A stretch of DNA of 64,000 nucleotides from the NCBI RefSeq assembly GCF_023167545.1, contig NZ_AP014647.1, positions 744,001 through 808,000 on the forward strand, read 5' to 3'. Shown in pieces: positions 37,562 through 46,166 of the stretch (its first letter is position 1; the number at the start of each line of letters is the position of its first letter). The DNA is from Streptococcus constellatus subsp. constellatus (GTDB lineage Bacteria > Bacillota > Bacilli > Lactobacillales > Streptococcaceae). The position numbers and the translations under genes are program-made. The notes under the pieces were generated by a model. It saw nothing but the letters and a program-made list of their open reading frames with translations. It did no database searches and was not told the origin of the DNA.

Positions 37562-37850
37562 AAAAGTATATCAAGCAATCATTGACAGACCCATCGGTTA
37601 TCAAGATAGTTTTGGAAATCGTTATCCTATCAATTATGGTTATATTCCGAATTTGTTTGCTGAGGATGGCGAAGAGCAAGATGTTTACATTGTGTCGGAA
37701 AAGGTACGAGAACCGTTAGAATACTTTGAAGGAGAATTGGTTGCTGTTATTCATCGACAAGATGATGTTGAAGATAAATGGGTGTTAACTTTATCTAGCG
37801 AGATCGTCACTTTAGAAGACATAAAAGAAAAGACTTATTTTTTGGAATAA
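37554..37850 (+). CDS. Inorganic pyrophosphatase-like small protein
   Basis: A 98-aa protein resembling the core of the soluble class I pyrophosphatase: [34 protein letters not shown], and [13 protein letters not shown]. It is shorter than canonical class I enzymes (about 170 aa). Placed between pyrF and pyrE and translationally coupled to pyrF, it may hydrolyse the pyrophosphate released by PyrE, pulling UMP synthesis forward. The context is clear; activity is inference. Confidence 0.8.
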   Translation: MARKVYQAIIDRPIGYQDSFGNRYPINYGYIPNLFAEDGEEQDVYIVSEKVREPLEYFEGELVAVIHRQDDVEDKWVLTLSSEIVTLEDIKEKTYFLE

Positions 37851-37890
37851 TATTTTGATTCCACTATTGAATTATTATAAAGGAGAAATC

Positions 37891-38523
37891 ATGACTTTAG
37901 CAAAAGATATTGCGCGTGACTTACTGAAAATTGAGGCTGTTTACTTGAAGCCGGAAGAGCCTTTCACTTGGGCTAGTGGCATCAAGTCTCCAATCTACAC
38001 AGATAATCGTGTGACCTTGGCCTATCCAGAAACGCGGACTTTGATTGAAAAAGGTTTTGTTGAGAAAATCAAAGCTGAATTTCCAGAAGTAGAAGTGATT
38101 GCTGGGACAGCAACAGCAGGTATTCCTCATGGAGCCATCATTGCTGACAAGATGACTTTACCATTTGCTTATATTCGTAGCAAACCAAAAGATCATGGTG
38201 CTGGAAATCAAATTGAAGGTCGAGTAAAAACAGGTCAGAAAATGGTCGTGATTGAGGATTTGATTTCAACTGGAGGGTCGGTTCTGGATGCGGTGGCTGC
38301 TGCTAAGCGTGAGGGGGCTGACGTCCTTGGAGTGGTAGCTATTTTTACTTATGAATTGCCTAGGGCAGAAAAGAATTTCTCAGATGCGGGTGTTCGATTG
38401 GTAACGTTATCGAACTACACTGAATTAATCAAGCTGGCGGAACAAGAAGGCTATGTTTCGGCAGAAGGCTTAGCTCTACTTGAGAAATTTAAACATGATC
38501 AAGAAAATTGGCAGGGATATTGA
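37891..38523 (+). CDS. pyrE: Orotate phosphoribosyltransferase
   Basis: Joins orotate and PRPP to give OMP and pyrophosphate. The 210-aa protein has the PRPP motif [34 protein letters not shown], and [20 protein letters not shown] 37891 has AGGAGAAA upstream; the open frame from 37855 is leader. Last gene of the PyrR-controlled pyrF unit. Confidence 0.96.
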   Translation: MTLAKDIARDLLKIEAVYLKPEEPFTWASGIKSPIYTDNRVTLAYPETRTLIEKGFVEKIKAEFPEVEVIAGTATAGIPHGAIIADKMTLPFAYIRSKPKDHGAGNQIEGRVKTGQKMVVIEDLISTGGSVLDAVAAAKREGADVLGVVAIFTYELPRAEKNFSDAGVRLVTLSNYTELIKLAEQEGYVSAEGLALLEKFKHDQENWQGY

Positions 38524-38569
38524 TGAGGAAGTCCTTTCCCACGAAATGAGAGACTATTAACTTTTTCGT

Positions 38570-38707
38570 CAAATAAATTTGCAGCGAGATTTAATTTCTA
38601 AACTTATTTTTCTTCTTTTAACGATATTTGTTTATACACCACTCATGAGCTTTGGTATTTTAATTGACTTTTTTGTTCTGAGGATTCTGGGTCCAATTAG
38701 AGGTTAA
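38570..38707 (+). pseudogene. Membrane-protein tail remnant
   Basis: The frame ending in TAA at about 38705-38707 encodes about 45 residues with one hydrophobic segment (LISKLIFLLLTIFVYTPLM) and FVLRILGPIRG. No start is present. It could be the end of a lost two-span protein. Family not named. Confidence 0.35.
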
Positions 38708-38772
38708 GCAGCAATCTGATGATTGTTGTTTTTTAAATAGAGAAACAAATTAGATTTTGATATAATGGTCCT

Positions 38773-40302
38773 ATGCTAAAAATGTACTCTTTTTTCTTTG
38801 GAATCTTGCGAAAAATCATGTTCATTGTGGGCTTGCATTGGTTTTTTACTGCTATTATTCATCTAGGGACAATTTCTAGCCTTGCTTTGATTGGAGCAGT
38901 CATACTAGTATTTCTAGCTTATCGTTATCTAGAAAATTTAAAAAAATGCTACCACTACATGATGAGACACAAAGTTGCTATTATGATAGCAGTGATTGTA
39001 TTTCAGTTGGCAATGCTTTTGTCTGCTCAGTTGCTGATTCGGCGAGATGCAGCAGTTGTTTTCAATGGTGCTTTCAAGTACTCAAAAGAGACTTCTATTT
39101 CCAGTTATTTGACACGCAATCCTAATAACTTGTTTCTCTTTTTGTATGAGCGCTTTTTTTATAATATCTTTGGAAGCTCAGCTTTATGGATTTTGCAGGG
39201 ATTAAATATATTTTATGCCGATATAACGGCACTCATTTTGTACAAGGGAATGAAAAAATATGTGAGTGAGTCTGCTGCTGATGTGACATTTAGTTTGTAT
39301 GTCTTGCTAGTTGGCTTTTCACCTTATTTTTATTCGATGTACACGGATATATGGCCTCTTCCGCTCATTGCTTTACAAATATTCTTACTTTTTGATTTAC
39401 TTGGGCTTCGATGGCAGGATAAGAGGGTACTCTTCATAAAGACAATCAGATTAGGTTTGATAAGTGGGCTTGCAGTGCTGATACGACCAACTGTGTTGAT
39501 TGTTATTATGGCAGGTTTTATTTTGCTGTTGTTCAAAAAGGAATGGAAGAAATTTATCCTAATCTTTTTCACCTTTCTCCTATCGTTTGGCGTAACTTCT
39601 ATCGGCGGAAACTATCTGAAAGCGACGCAAACAGAAGTGACATTGATACAAGAGAAAGGATTGTCTAAAAGTCCTCTGCTCTTTATTGACTTAGGGTTGA
39701 CTTTTATTGGACACGATCAAGAAGACATGAAAGAGGGCTTGCTTCAATACATTGATGTGGATCAGAGAGAACAGTATAATAATGGAATGTTTAAGCAAGA
39801 AAATGTAAAAAAAGAAATCAAACGACGCTTAAAAGAATATTCGTTTTTGGGATTTCTCAATCATCTTTACTATAAGCATTCATTAACTGTTTCAGAAGGA
39901 ACTTTAGGTTGGTTATATCGAGATGTGGAATATGAAAAAACGCCTTATATCTCCCCTCTTTATCCTTATACAAAAAAGAATCTTGTGGCACAGTTTATCA
40001 GAACTTATTTTTTGAGTGTGGATAAGAGTGAGTATCGCTATTATGAGATTGTGAAGCAAGTTGTTTGGATTGTGATGAGTGTAGGGATTATTTTTGCCTT
40101 ATGGAAATATCATGCAGATGATAAATTGAATGGTATCAGTCTTGCAGTTTTTGGAGGTTTGTTGTTTTTGCTAATTTTTGAAGGTGGAAAGACGCGGTAT
40201 TTGATACAATTTTTACCCCAAATCATCATGTTATCTGCATTAGGTTTGACTGAATATTTACCGGATTGGTTAAAAAGCAAGAAAGGAGAAAAGATAAAAT
40301 GA
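38773..40302 (+). CDS. Large integral membrane protein, glycosyltransferase-like
   Basis: A 509-aa protein with about eleven membrane spans and one long extracytoplasmic stretch (about residues 290-420). The early loop [17 protein letters not shown] and the long C-terminal spans recall polyprenyl-sugar-dependent GT-C glycosyltransferases and the conserved streptococcal hypothetical TIGR03766 family; I cannot assign a substrate. Extended -10 TGATATAAT (to 38766) lies 6 nt before the ATG, with no Shine-Dalgarno, so it is probably leaderless. The stop overlaps the next start (ATGA). Confidence 0.7.
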   Translation: MLKMYSFFFGILRKIMFIVGLHWFFTAIIHLGTISSLALIGAVILVFLAYRYLENLKKCYHYMMRHKVAIMIAVIVFQLAMLLSAQLLIRRDAAVVFNGAFKYSKETSISSYLTRNPNNLFLFLYERFFYNIFGSSALWILQGLNIFYADITALILYKGMKKYVSESAADVTFSLYVLLVGFSPYFYSMYTDIWPLPLIALQIFLLFDLLGLRWQDKRVLFIKTIRLGLISGLAVLIRPTVLIVIMAGFILLLFKKEWKKFILIFFTFLLSFGVTSIGGNYLKATQTEVTLIQEKGLSKSPLLFIDLGLTFIGHDQEDMKEGLLQYIDVDQREQYNNGMFKQENVKKEIKRRLKEYSFLGFLNHLYYKHSLTVSEGTLGWLYRDVEYEKTPYISPLYPYTKKNLVAQFIRTYFLSVDKSEYRYYEIVKQVVWIVMSVGIIFALWKYHADDKLNGISLAVFGGLLFLLIFEGGKTRYLIQFLPQIIMLSALGLTEYLPDWLKSKKGEKIK

Positions 40303-40514
40303 GAAAATCGTTTTACACTTGGTTGATGACAGAGCGCAATCCTAAAAGTACAGCGCCGAAGGCAATACTAGCCGATTTAGTTTTTCATGAATCAACTTTT
40401 CCTAAGCATACGGATGATTTTGATGAAATTAGCCGCTATTTAGAAGAACATGCTGATTTTTCCTTTAATCTTAGTGATTTTGATGCAATCTGGGAAGAAT
40501 ATCAAGCACATTAG
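40299..40514 (+). CDS. YozE/UPF0346 family protein
   Basis: A 71-aa acidic protein starting [10 protein letters not shown], typical of the YozE/UPF0346 family (SAM-like fold, function unknown), with [20 protein letters not shown] later. GAAAGGAG lies in the end of the preceding gene, and the ATGA overlap implies coupling. The longer frame from 40266 has no support. Confidence 0.9.
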   Translation: MRKSFYTWLMTERNPKSTAPKAILADLVFHESTFPKHTDDFDEISRYLEEHADFSFNLSDFDAIWEEYQAH

Positions 40515-40589
40515 TTCGGGAAAAAGATAGAATTTTCCGAGTTACTTTGCTATAATAAAGTAAATAATGTGAAGAAAGAGGTTCTTTGT

Positions 40590-41654
40590 TTGCAAGAACA
40601 TTCAGTAGAAATCATCTTACAGCATCCAGATGATATATTTCATCTTTTTGGTTCTAATGAACGTCATTTGCGTTTAATGGAACAGGAGTTGCGGGTGACG
40701 ATTCATGCGCGGACAGAAATTGTCCAGATTATTGGTGAGGAGATGGCCTGTGAAGAAGCCCGTCAGGTTATTCAGGCTCTGCTAGTCTTAGTTAACCGTG
40801 GAATGACGATTGGAACGCCAGATGTAGTGACAGCTATTACAATGGTCAAAAATGGTGAAATTGATAAGTTTGTGGCTCTATATGAAGAAGAGATTATTAA
40901 AGATTCTTATGGTAAACCCATTCGAGTTAAGACTTTAGGGCAGAAAATTTATGTTGATAGCATTAAGAACCATGATGTTGTCTTTGGGATTGGACCAGCA
41001 GGAACAGGTAAGACTTTTCTTGCCGTAACTTTGGCTGTGACAGCGCTGAAGCGAGGGCAGGTCAAACGGATTATATTGACCCGACCGGCGGTTGAAGCTG
41101 GTGAGAGTCTAGGATTTTTACCGGGGGATCTAAAAGAAAAAGTAGACCCTTATCTACGACCGGTTTACGATGCATTGTATCAGATTTTAGGTAAGGATCA
41201 AACAGCGCGCCTTATGGAGCGAGAAATCATTGAGATAGCCCCTTTAGCTTATATGCGTGGACGAACATTGGATGACGCCTTTGTCATCTTAGATGAAGCG
41301 CAAAATACGACCATTATGCAGATGAAGATGTTCCTGACTCGACTTGGTTTTAATTCCAAGATGATTGTCAATGGGGATATTAGCCAGATTGACTTGCCAA
41401 AGAATAGTAAATCAGGTCTCATTGATGCGACAGAGAAATTGAAAAATATCAAGCAGATTGATTTTGTTTACCTGTCAGCCAAGGACGTTGTTCGTCATCC
41501 TGTGGTTGCAGAGATTATCCAAGCCTATGAACATTCTACTGAAGTGGCGCATCATCATTTTTCTAAAGAAGAAAATTCTAGTTTAGTTAGTCACGAAATC
41601 GTCAGCGAGCCAGTCAAGGAGTCGGAAGATGATGAAGGAATATCTCTTGACTAA
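40590..41654 (+). CDS. phoH: PhoH-family ATPase
   Basis: A 354-aa PhoH-like P-loop protein thought to act on RNA, often beside ybeY. Walker A is GPAGTGKTFLAV and Walker B FVILDEAQN; the N-terminus has a KH-like region with LFGSNERHLRLMEQEL. The frame opens at GTG 40569, but AAAGAGG (40575-40581) points to TTG 40590. An extended -10 TGCTATAAT ends at 40556. Its 3' end overlaps a broken DUF3781 gene by 26 bp. Confidence 0.9.
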   Translation: MQEHSVEIILQHPDDIFHLFGSNERHLRLMEQELRVTIHARTEIVQIIGEEMACEEARQVIQALLVLVNRGMTIGTPDVVTAITMVKNGEIDKFVALYEEEIIKDSYGKPIRVKTLGQKIYVDSIKNHDVVFGIGPAGTGKTFLAVTLAVTALKRGQVKRIILTRPAVEAGESLGFLPGDLKEKVDPYLRPVYDALYQILGKDQTARLMEREIIEIAPLAYMRGRTLDDAFVILDEAQNTTIMQMKMFLTRLGFNSKMIVNGDISQIDLPKNSKSGLIDATEKLKNIKQIDFVYLSAKDVVRHPVVAEIIQAYEHSTEVAHHHFSKEENSSLVSHEIVSEPVKESEDDEGISLD

Positions 41655-41874
41655 TCTGGACAAGTTTCACACAACTGATCTTGGGAAAGTCCGTCTGCAA
41701 AAGCATCTGCTTTTGAGAGAGGAAAATCCAGTTTTATGGGCTAAGGGTTTTATCCAAAGATCTGAGACAAAGATTAGTCATAAAAAAAAAGAACTTCTAT
41801 GTGTCTGATAATTATATTGTGTTGGCCATCAATACATCGTCCTATACTATCATTACAGGACACAAAGAGTAGGG
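41629..41874 (+). pseudogene. DUF3781 gene frameshifted in a run of nine A
   Basis: AAGGAG (41617-41621) precedes ATGATG at 41629. The frame reads LLTNLDKFHTTDLGKVRLQK and then reaches ISHKKK at the A9 tract 41782-41790, where it shifts and stops. With eight A the frame would continue NFYVSDNYIVLAIN and SYTIITGHKE to TAG 41874, which completes the DUF3781 pattern. So one extra base breaks the gene, or it is phase-variable. Function unknown. Confidence 0.75.
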
Positions 41875-41884
41875 ATTTTAAAAG

Positions 41885-42385
41885 ATGATTGAACAACTAT
41901 CTAGGCATTATAGCTGTAGGATACTAGCAGAAAAGGATATTCCAAGTATTTTATCTTTATATGAAAGCAATCCTCTGTATTTTCAGCATTGTCCACCAGC
42001 TCCAAATTTGGAAAGTGTAAAAGAAGATATGTTTCGTCTACCTGAAGGCAAGGCTAAGGTTGATAAATTTTATGTTGGCTTTTGGGATAGCTATAACCTT
42101 GTAGCTGTTATAGATTTTGTTTATGCCTATCCTGATGAGGAGACAGTTTTTATTGGTCTATTTATGGTTAATCAGACCTATCAAGGGAAAGGTATTGGCA
42201 GCCAGATTGTGACAGAAGCGCTAGCCTATTTTGCTAAAAACTTTCGAAAAGCACGTTTGGCTTATGTCAAGGGGAATCCGCAATCTCAGCATTTTTGGAA
42301 AAAGCAGGGCTTCAAACCAATTGGAAGTGAGGTCAAACAAGAACTCTATACGGTTGTTATCGTTGAACAGAGCTTAAGAGGTTAG
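41885..42385 (+). CDS. GNAT acetyltransferase
   Basis: A 166-aa GNAT enzyme using acetyl-CoA. The acetyl-CoA loop is NQTYQGKGIGSQIVTEAL (Q/RxxGxG), preceded by VFIGLFMV and followed by a late QHFWKKQGF. Substrate unknown. ATG 41885 has a weak site (GTAGGGA farther away). It is followed 2 bp later by the TfoX-N gene, so they are probably cotranscribed. Confidence 0.85.
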   Translation: MIEQLSRHYSCRILAEKDIPSILSLYESNPLYFQHCPPAPNLESVKEDMFRLPEGKAKVDKFYVGFWDSYNLVAVIDFVYAYPDEETVFIGLFMVNQTYQGKGIGSQIVTEALAYFAKNFRKARLAYVKGNPQSQHFWKKQGFKPIGSEVKQELYTVVIVEQSLRG

Positions 42386-42387
42386 AA

Positions 42388-42708
42388 ATGGCATCAAGTA
42401 AAAACTATTTGGAATTTGTTTTGGAGCAATTATCAGGATTAGATGATGTGACTTACCGTTCTATGATGGGAGAGTATATTCTTTACTTCCGTGGTAAGAT
42501 TATTGGTGGTATTTATGATAATCGCTTTTTAGTTAAGCCAGTTCAAGCAGTCTTAGATAAGATTGCCCAACCCTCGTATGAGTTTCCATACGAAGGCGCC
42601 AAAGAAATGATTTTAGTGGAAGACCTTGAAAATAAGGTGTTTCTAGAAGATTTAATTTTAGCCATGTATGATCAATTGCCGCTACCTAAACCTAAAAAGA
42701 AAAAATAA
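42388..42708 (+). CDS. TfoX N-terminal domain protein
   Basis: A 106-aa protein consisting of a TfoX_N domain (DDVTYRSMMGEYILYFRGKI ... LVKPVQA) and a basic tail KPKKKK. In gamma-proteobacteria TfoX regulates competence; in streptococci such single-domain proteins have no proven role. GAGGTTAG precedes the ATG. Confidence 0.88.
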   Translation: MASSKNYLEFVLEQLSGLDDVTYRSMMGEYILYFRGKIIGGIYDNRFLVKPVQAVLDKIAQPSYEFPYEGAKEMILVEDLENKVFLEDLILAMYDQLPLPKPKKKK

Positions 42709-42782
42709 ATGGAATGAAGCAAAGAGGTGGATTTGAAAGCTCTTTTCTTATAGTTATACGACTTAAAATGATAAGTAAAAAA

Positions 42783-42815
42783 GAGTCTGGGACAATAGCG
42801 TCTCAGACTCAAATT
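42783..42815. terminator. Terminator between convergent genes
   Basis: GAGTCTGGGAC (42783-42793) pairs with GTCTCAGACTC (42800-42810), one wobble. This hairpin sequence is widespread as a terminator in streptococci. The rest of 42709-42924 is empty. Confidence 0.75.
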
Positions 42816-42924
42816 ATTTTTATAATAAATGAGCAGTGTAGTAGGTGATTGTTCAAAAAAACTGCTTAAAAGGTGGTGTATAGGACCTGCGAAGCAAGTT
42901 GGCATATCCTTTTATTTTCAAAAC

Positions 42925-44037
42925 TTATACTAAATCAGCGATATCAGTGTAGTCACGATTGAGCCCTTCTGCAACTGGTCGGCTAGTGAGATAACCTTTA
43001 TAAGTAGTCACTCCTTGTTGTAGCCCCCAATCATCTGTAATAGCTTGTTCAAACCCTTTGTCCGCCAAAGCTTCAATGTAAGGAAGTGTTACATTTGTCA
43101 AAGCAAGAGTTGATGTGCGAGCAACAGCACCAGGTATGTTGGCAACGGCATAGTGAAGTACACCATGTTTTTCATAGACAGGTTCATCGTGAGTAGTTAC
43201 ACGATCAGCAGTTGCAACAACCCCACCTTGGTCAACGGCTACGTCAACGATGACAGAACCAGGTCGCATTTTACTGACCATTTCATCAGTAACGAGTTTG
43301 GGAGCTTTGGCACCAGGGATTAATACTGCTCCAATCACTACATCGGCCTCTTTGACACTTTCAGCAATATTGAAAGAATTAGACATAAGGGTCTGGATTT
43401 GATGACCAAAAAGGTCTTCTAGTTCTGACAGTCGTTTAGCGCTGATATCAAGAATAGTGACATGCGCTCCCAGTCCTAAAGCGATGCGAGCTGCGTGTGT
43501 TCCAACAACGCCCCCTCCAATGATAGTGACTTTTCCTTTAGGAACACCTGGAACACCGCCCAGTAGTATACCAGAACCACCTTCTTGTTTGGTTAGAAAG
43601 TGAGCTCCAATCTGTACAGCCATACGTCCTGCCACTTCACTCATAGGCACAAGTAAGGGGAGATTCCCCTCTTGGTCACGAACGGTTTCGTAAGCAATTC
43701 CTATTGTCTTACTGATTGTCATAGCATCAGCTAATTCAGGTGCAGCAGCCATATGCAGATAAGTGAAAAGCAAGAGATCATCACGTAAGAAGCTATATTC
43801 AGTAACTAAGGGTTCTTTTACTTTGACAACTAGATCAGCTGCCCAAGCTTCCGCTGCAGTTGCAACAATTGTCGCTCCCTGTGCCTCATAGTCAGCGTCT
43901 ATAAATCCAGAACCAAGCCCAGCTTTAGTTTCAACTAAAACCTGATGACCTTTTTGGACGATACTGTGAACACCAGCTGGTGTTAAAGCAACACGATTTT
44001 CATTGTTTTTAATTTCTTTTGGGATACCAATTAACAT
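42925..44037 (-). CDS. ald: Alanine dehydrogenase
   Basis: Interconverts L-alanine and pyruvate/ammonia with NAD. The 370-aa protein starts [20 protein letters not shown], with the NAD loop [20 protein letters not shown] and the substrate-binding segment near [17 protein letters not shown]. Start complement of 44035-44037, with GGAGGAAG upstream; the frame extends to 44112 but crosses the promoter. A cre-like site lies between -35 and -10. Confidence 0.96.
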   Translation of the reverse strand: MLIGIPKEIKNNENRVALTPAGVHSIVQKGHQVLVETKAGLGSGFIDADYEAQGATIVATAAEAWAADLVVKVKEPLVTEYSFLRDDLLLFTYLHMAAAPELADAMTISKTIGIAYETVRDQEGNLPLLVPMSEVAGRMAVQIGAHFLTKQEGGSGILLGGVPGVPKGKVTIIGGGVVGTHAARIALGLGAHVTILDISAKRLSELEDLFGHQIQTLMSNSFNIAESVKEADVVIGAVLIPGAKAPKLVTDEMVSKMRPGSVIVDVAVDQGGVVATADRVTTHDEPVYEKHGVLHYAVANIPGAVARTSTLALTNVTLPYIEALADKGFEQAITDDWGLQQGVTTYKGYLTSRPVAEGLNRDYTDIADLV

Positions 44038-44065
44038 AGACTTCCTCCTTTTTTGGGATGTTTTT

Positions 44066-44094
44066 ATTGTATATGAAAACGCTTTAAAAATCAA
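44066..44094 (-). promoter_or_regulatory. ald promoter containing a cre site
   Basis: On the minus strand: TTGATT (44094-44089), 17 nt, TACAAT (44071-44066). The spacer contains, read on the plus strand, TGAAAACGCTTTAA (44074-44087), close to the CcpA cre consensus, so carbon catabolite repression is expected. Confidence 0.75.
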
Positions 44095-44207
44095 GATAAA
44101 ATCAGAAAACATTGATTTCGGTGAATATTTATGTTATGCTATGAGGCAAAATAGGAGATTCGTACAAAATGGAAAGTATTTATCTAAGGCTAGCTGAAAA
44201 TTGAATT

Positions 44208-44738
44208 TTGGAAACAGAACGCTTGCTCTTGCGACCTGTGACATTAGATGATGCTGAAGATATGTTTGAATATTCCTCTGATGAAGAAAATACTCGCTAT
44301 ACTTTTTTACCTAACAAAGACTTGGAAGAAACTAAAAATGTTATTGCGCGTTTGTTTATGGGGCGGGCACTTGGAAATTGGGGAATTGAACTGAAGGAAA
44401 GGGATAAACTGATTGGCAGCATTGACCTGCACAAGCTGGATCCGCTCCTTAAAAAGGCAGCCATTGGTTATGTCATCAATAAAAAATATTGGAATCAAGG
44501 CTTAGCAACGGAAGCATTAAAAGCCATACTTCAAATGGCTTTTGAAAGTTTGGATATGAATATGTTGGTTGCTCTCCATGATGTAGAAAATCCAGCTTCA
44601 GGACGGGTTATGGAAAAGGCTGGTATGAAGTTTTCCCATATTGACCCATACGCAGCACTCGATGAGCATGAGGAAGGCCGAATTTCTCAGAGAGCTTATT
44701 ATCGTTTGACAAAGAAAGATTATTTTGAAAAATACTGA
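44208..44738 (+). CDS. GNAT acetyltransferase (RimJ/RimL type) with early in-frame stop upstream
   Basis: A 176-aa RimJ/RimL-like N-acetyltransferase: LETERLLLRPVTLDDAEDMF, acetyl-CoA region YWNQGLATEALKAI, and NPASGRVMEKAGM. The natural start seems to be ATG 44169 (AGGAG at 44152-44156), which reads MESIYLRLAEN and then TGA (44202-44204) in the same frame before continuing as this ORF. Only a TTG at 44208, without a good ribosome site, could restart translation. So it is either a fresh pseudogene or made at low level. Confidence 0.65.
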   Translation: METERLLLRPVTLDDAEDMFEYSSDEENTRYTFLPNKDLEETKNVIARLFMGRALGNWGIELKERDKLIGSIDLHKLDPLLKKAAIGYVINKKYWNQGLATEALKAILQMAFESLDMNMLVALHDVENPASGRVMEKAGMKFSHIDPYAALDEHEEGRISQRAYYRLTKKDYFEKY

Positions 44739-44840
44739 TGTGAATGTGAGATTTATAGGAAATTTTAATGGTGACTAGGTTCTTTTCTGGAACCTTCTAG
44801 CAAAATTTTTCTCTTTTAATGAAAACATTTTTCAAATCTA

Positions 44841-44869
44841 TTGACAAGTACCTCTCTGCATGATATAGT
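44841..44869 (+). promoter_or_regulatory. tRNA-Thr promoter
   Basis: TTGACA (44841-44846), 17 nt, TATAGT (44864-44869), 11 bp before the tRNA. Confidence 0.85.
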
Positions 44870-44880
44870 AGATAGGGACT

Positions 44881-44953
44881 GCTGATTTAGCTCAGTTGGC
44901 AGAGCGCATCCATGGTAAGGATGAGGTCGCCGGTTCGATCCCGGCAATTAGCA
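44881..44953 (+). tRNA. tRNA-Thr (anticodon GGT)
   Basis: A 73-nt cloverleaf: acceptor GCTGATT/AATTAGC with one G-T pair, D-arm AGCTCAGTTGGCAGAGC, anticodon stem CATCC/GGATG around ATGGTAA (anticodon GGT at 34-36), and T-arm CCGGTTCGATCCCGG. CCA is not encoded. A lone tRNA with its own promoter and terminator. Confidence 0.96.
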
Positions 44954-44965
44954 TGAAGAACAGGA

Positions 44966-44992
44966 AAAAGCCCAATTTTAATGGGCTTTTTT
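44966..44992 (+). terminator. tRNA terminator
   Basis: AAAAGCCCA and TGGGCTTTT around ATTTTAA, then TTG. Confidence 0.85.
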
Positions 44993-45060
44993 GCATTATA
45001 AAAGCAGAAATCAATATTGTTATTGTTTTCACATTCTAATAGAATAATCAAGAAACATCA

Positions 45061-45881
45061 ATGATTTCTTTGTTGAAAGAGTATTTTAAAGCTAATCATA
45101 TCAACGCTTTTAATTTGTATCTTAATCCTATGATGTTGCAGCAATACAATCAATACTGGATGCACATTGGTGACGATATTAAGACATCAAATTCACCAGC
45201 TATTATGGGTGATGGTATTCTCTTAGGTCAAAGCGTTGGTACAGACCTAGTCGGTTTGGACTTCTATCAAATAATGCTGGTATCTGACCCGATTACAGGC
45301 GCCTCCGGCTAACTTCATCATGGTCAATACTTAAGGAAAACGTTTTGTAGATGAGTACGGTAGTCGGGATAAATGAGTTCAGGCAGCAATTGACAATGGT
45401 GGTTTTTTCTATCTGATTGTAGACGATAATATGAAAGAAACAGCTTATAATACAGTCAAGAAAAGATTGATGCACAGGTAGCACATGGAATGATTTACCG
45501 ATCAGATAGTTTGGAAGAGTTGGCTTAACAGCTACAAATGGATCCACAGGTCTTTACCAAGACGATCACAGCTTATAATATTTATGTTGATGCAGGATAT
45601 GGTCCTGAATTTGAAAAAAGAGCTTTCGACCTCAAGGTTGAAAAGTCACCATTTTATGCCACTCCTTGAAAACCAGTCGTTCACCATACTATGAGCGGTC
45701 TTAAGATTGATACGAAAACGTATGTTATCAATAAGCGAGGACAAGTTATCCGAAGTTTCTACGCAGCTTGAAAGTAGCTGGCGAATTGCATGTTGGAAAC
45801 CGTTTGGGTGGTAATTTCCTTACTGATATTTTTACTTTTGGACGTATTGCAGCCGAAATTGCTATTACAAAGAATTGTTAA
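45061..45881 (+). pseudogene. Flavoprotein fumarate reductase-like gene, decayed
   Basis: Three frames together give the back half of an FAD-dependent fumarate reductase/3-oxosteroid-type flavoprotein: [20 protein letters not shown], then [57 protein letters not shown], and the closing [19 protein letters not shown]. In-frame stops and frameshifts interrupt it at several places (e.g. near 45310, 45376, 45527, 45668, 45769), and the N-terminal FAD domain is missing. Clearly dead. Confidence 0.85.
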
Positions 45882-45938
45882 TCTTGATTTTAAGGCAGAA
45901 AATTCATTCAGTTTTGGGAGGATTTTTTGTAAATATTC

Positions 45939-45967
45939 TTGACAAGCATTTCTTTTAATGTTAAAGT
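45939..45967 (+). promoter_or_regulatory. Promoter of leader peptide / ABC exporter operon
   Basis: TTGACA (45939-45944), 17 nt, TAAAGT (45962-45967); predicted start near 45974. Confidence 0.75.
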
Positions 45968-46001
45968 ATTAACTAATTAAAAGTAGAAAGGAGAATGTAT
46001 C

Positions 46002-46073
46002 ATGAATAATGTAAAACAAAACAGTACTCAGGTATATCATACGACAGAACTCCTTTCTAGCACAGCACTGTAA
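46002..46073 (+). CDS. 23-residue leader peptide of the ABC exporter operon
   Basis: The ORF runs from ATG 46002, 8 nt after GAAAGGAG, to TAA 46073. The peptide starts MNNVKQNSTQVYHTTE and ends LLSSTAL; it has no signal peptide or double-glycine motif, so a secreted pheromone is unlikely. Good ribosome site, own promoter, terminator 35 bp after the stop, then a multidrug-type ABC pair: the layout of ribosome-mediated attenuation, as for bmrB-bmrCD in B. subtilis. Confidence 0.65.
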   Translation: MNNVKQNSTQVYHTTELLSSTAL

Positions 46074-46107
46074 TTTATTTTTGATGAAAAAATAAATAAA
46101 AACAAGT

Positions 46108-46145
46108 AAGCTCAGGACAGGTTTATTCTGTCTTGAGCTTTTTTG
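46108..46145 (+). terminator. Attenuator terminator before ABC exporter genes
   Basis: AAGCTCAGGACAG (46108-46120) pairs with CTGTCTTGAGCTT (46128-46140), one G-T pair, loop GTTTATT, then T5. Confidence 0.85.
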
Positions 46146-46166
46146 TGTGTTTAGGAAAGGTTTAGG

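Larger units (their letters stand above)
45984..46145 (+). promoter_or_regulatory. Transcription attenuator with SD-sequestering pairing
   Basis: The leader ORF's Shine-Dalgarno region TAGAAAGGAG (45984-45993) is perfectly complementary over 10 bp to CTCCTTTCTA (46050-46059) near the end of that ORF. A 13-bp terminator follows (46108-46120 with 46128-46140, T run after). Ribosome position on the leader could decide whether the hairpins form and whether transcription reaches the exporter genes. Mechanism inferred. Confidence 0.65.

Noticed and set aside
46002..46073. Secreted pheromone or bacteriocin precursor
   Set aside because: No signal peptide, double-glycine or hydrophobic core; the self-complementary SD and terminator fit a leader peptide better.
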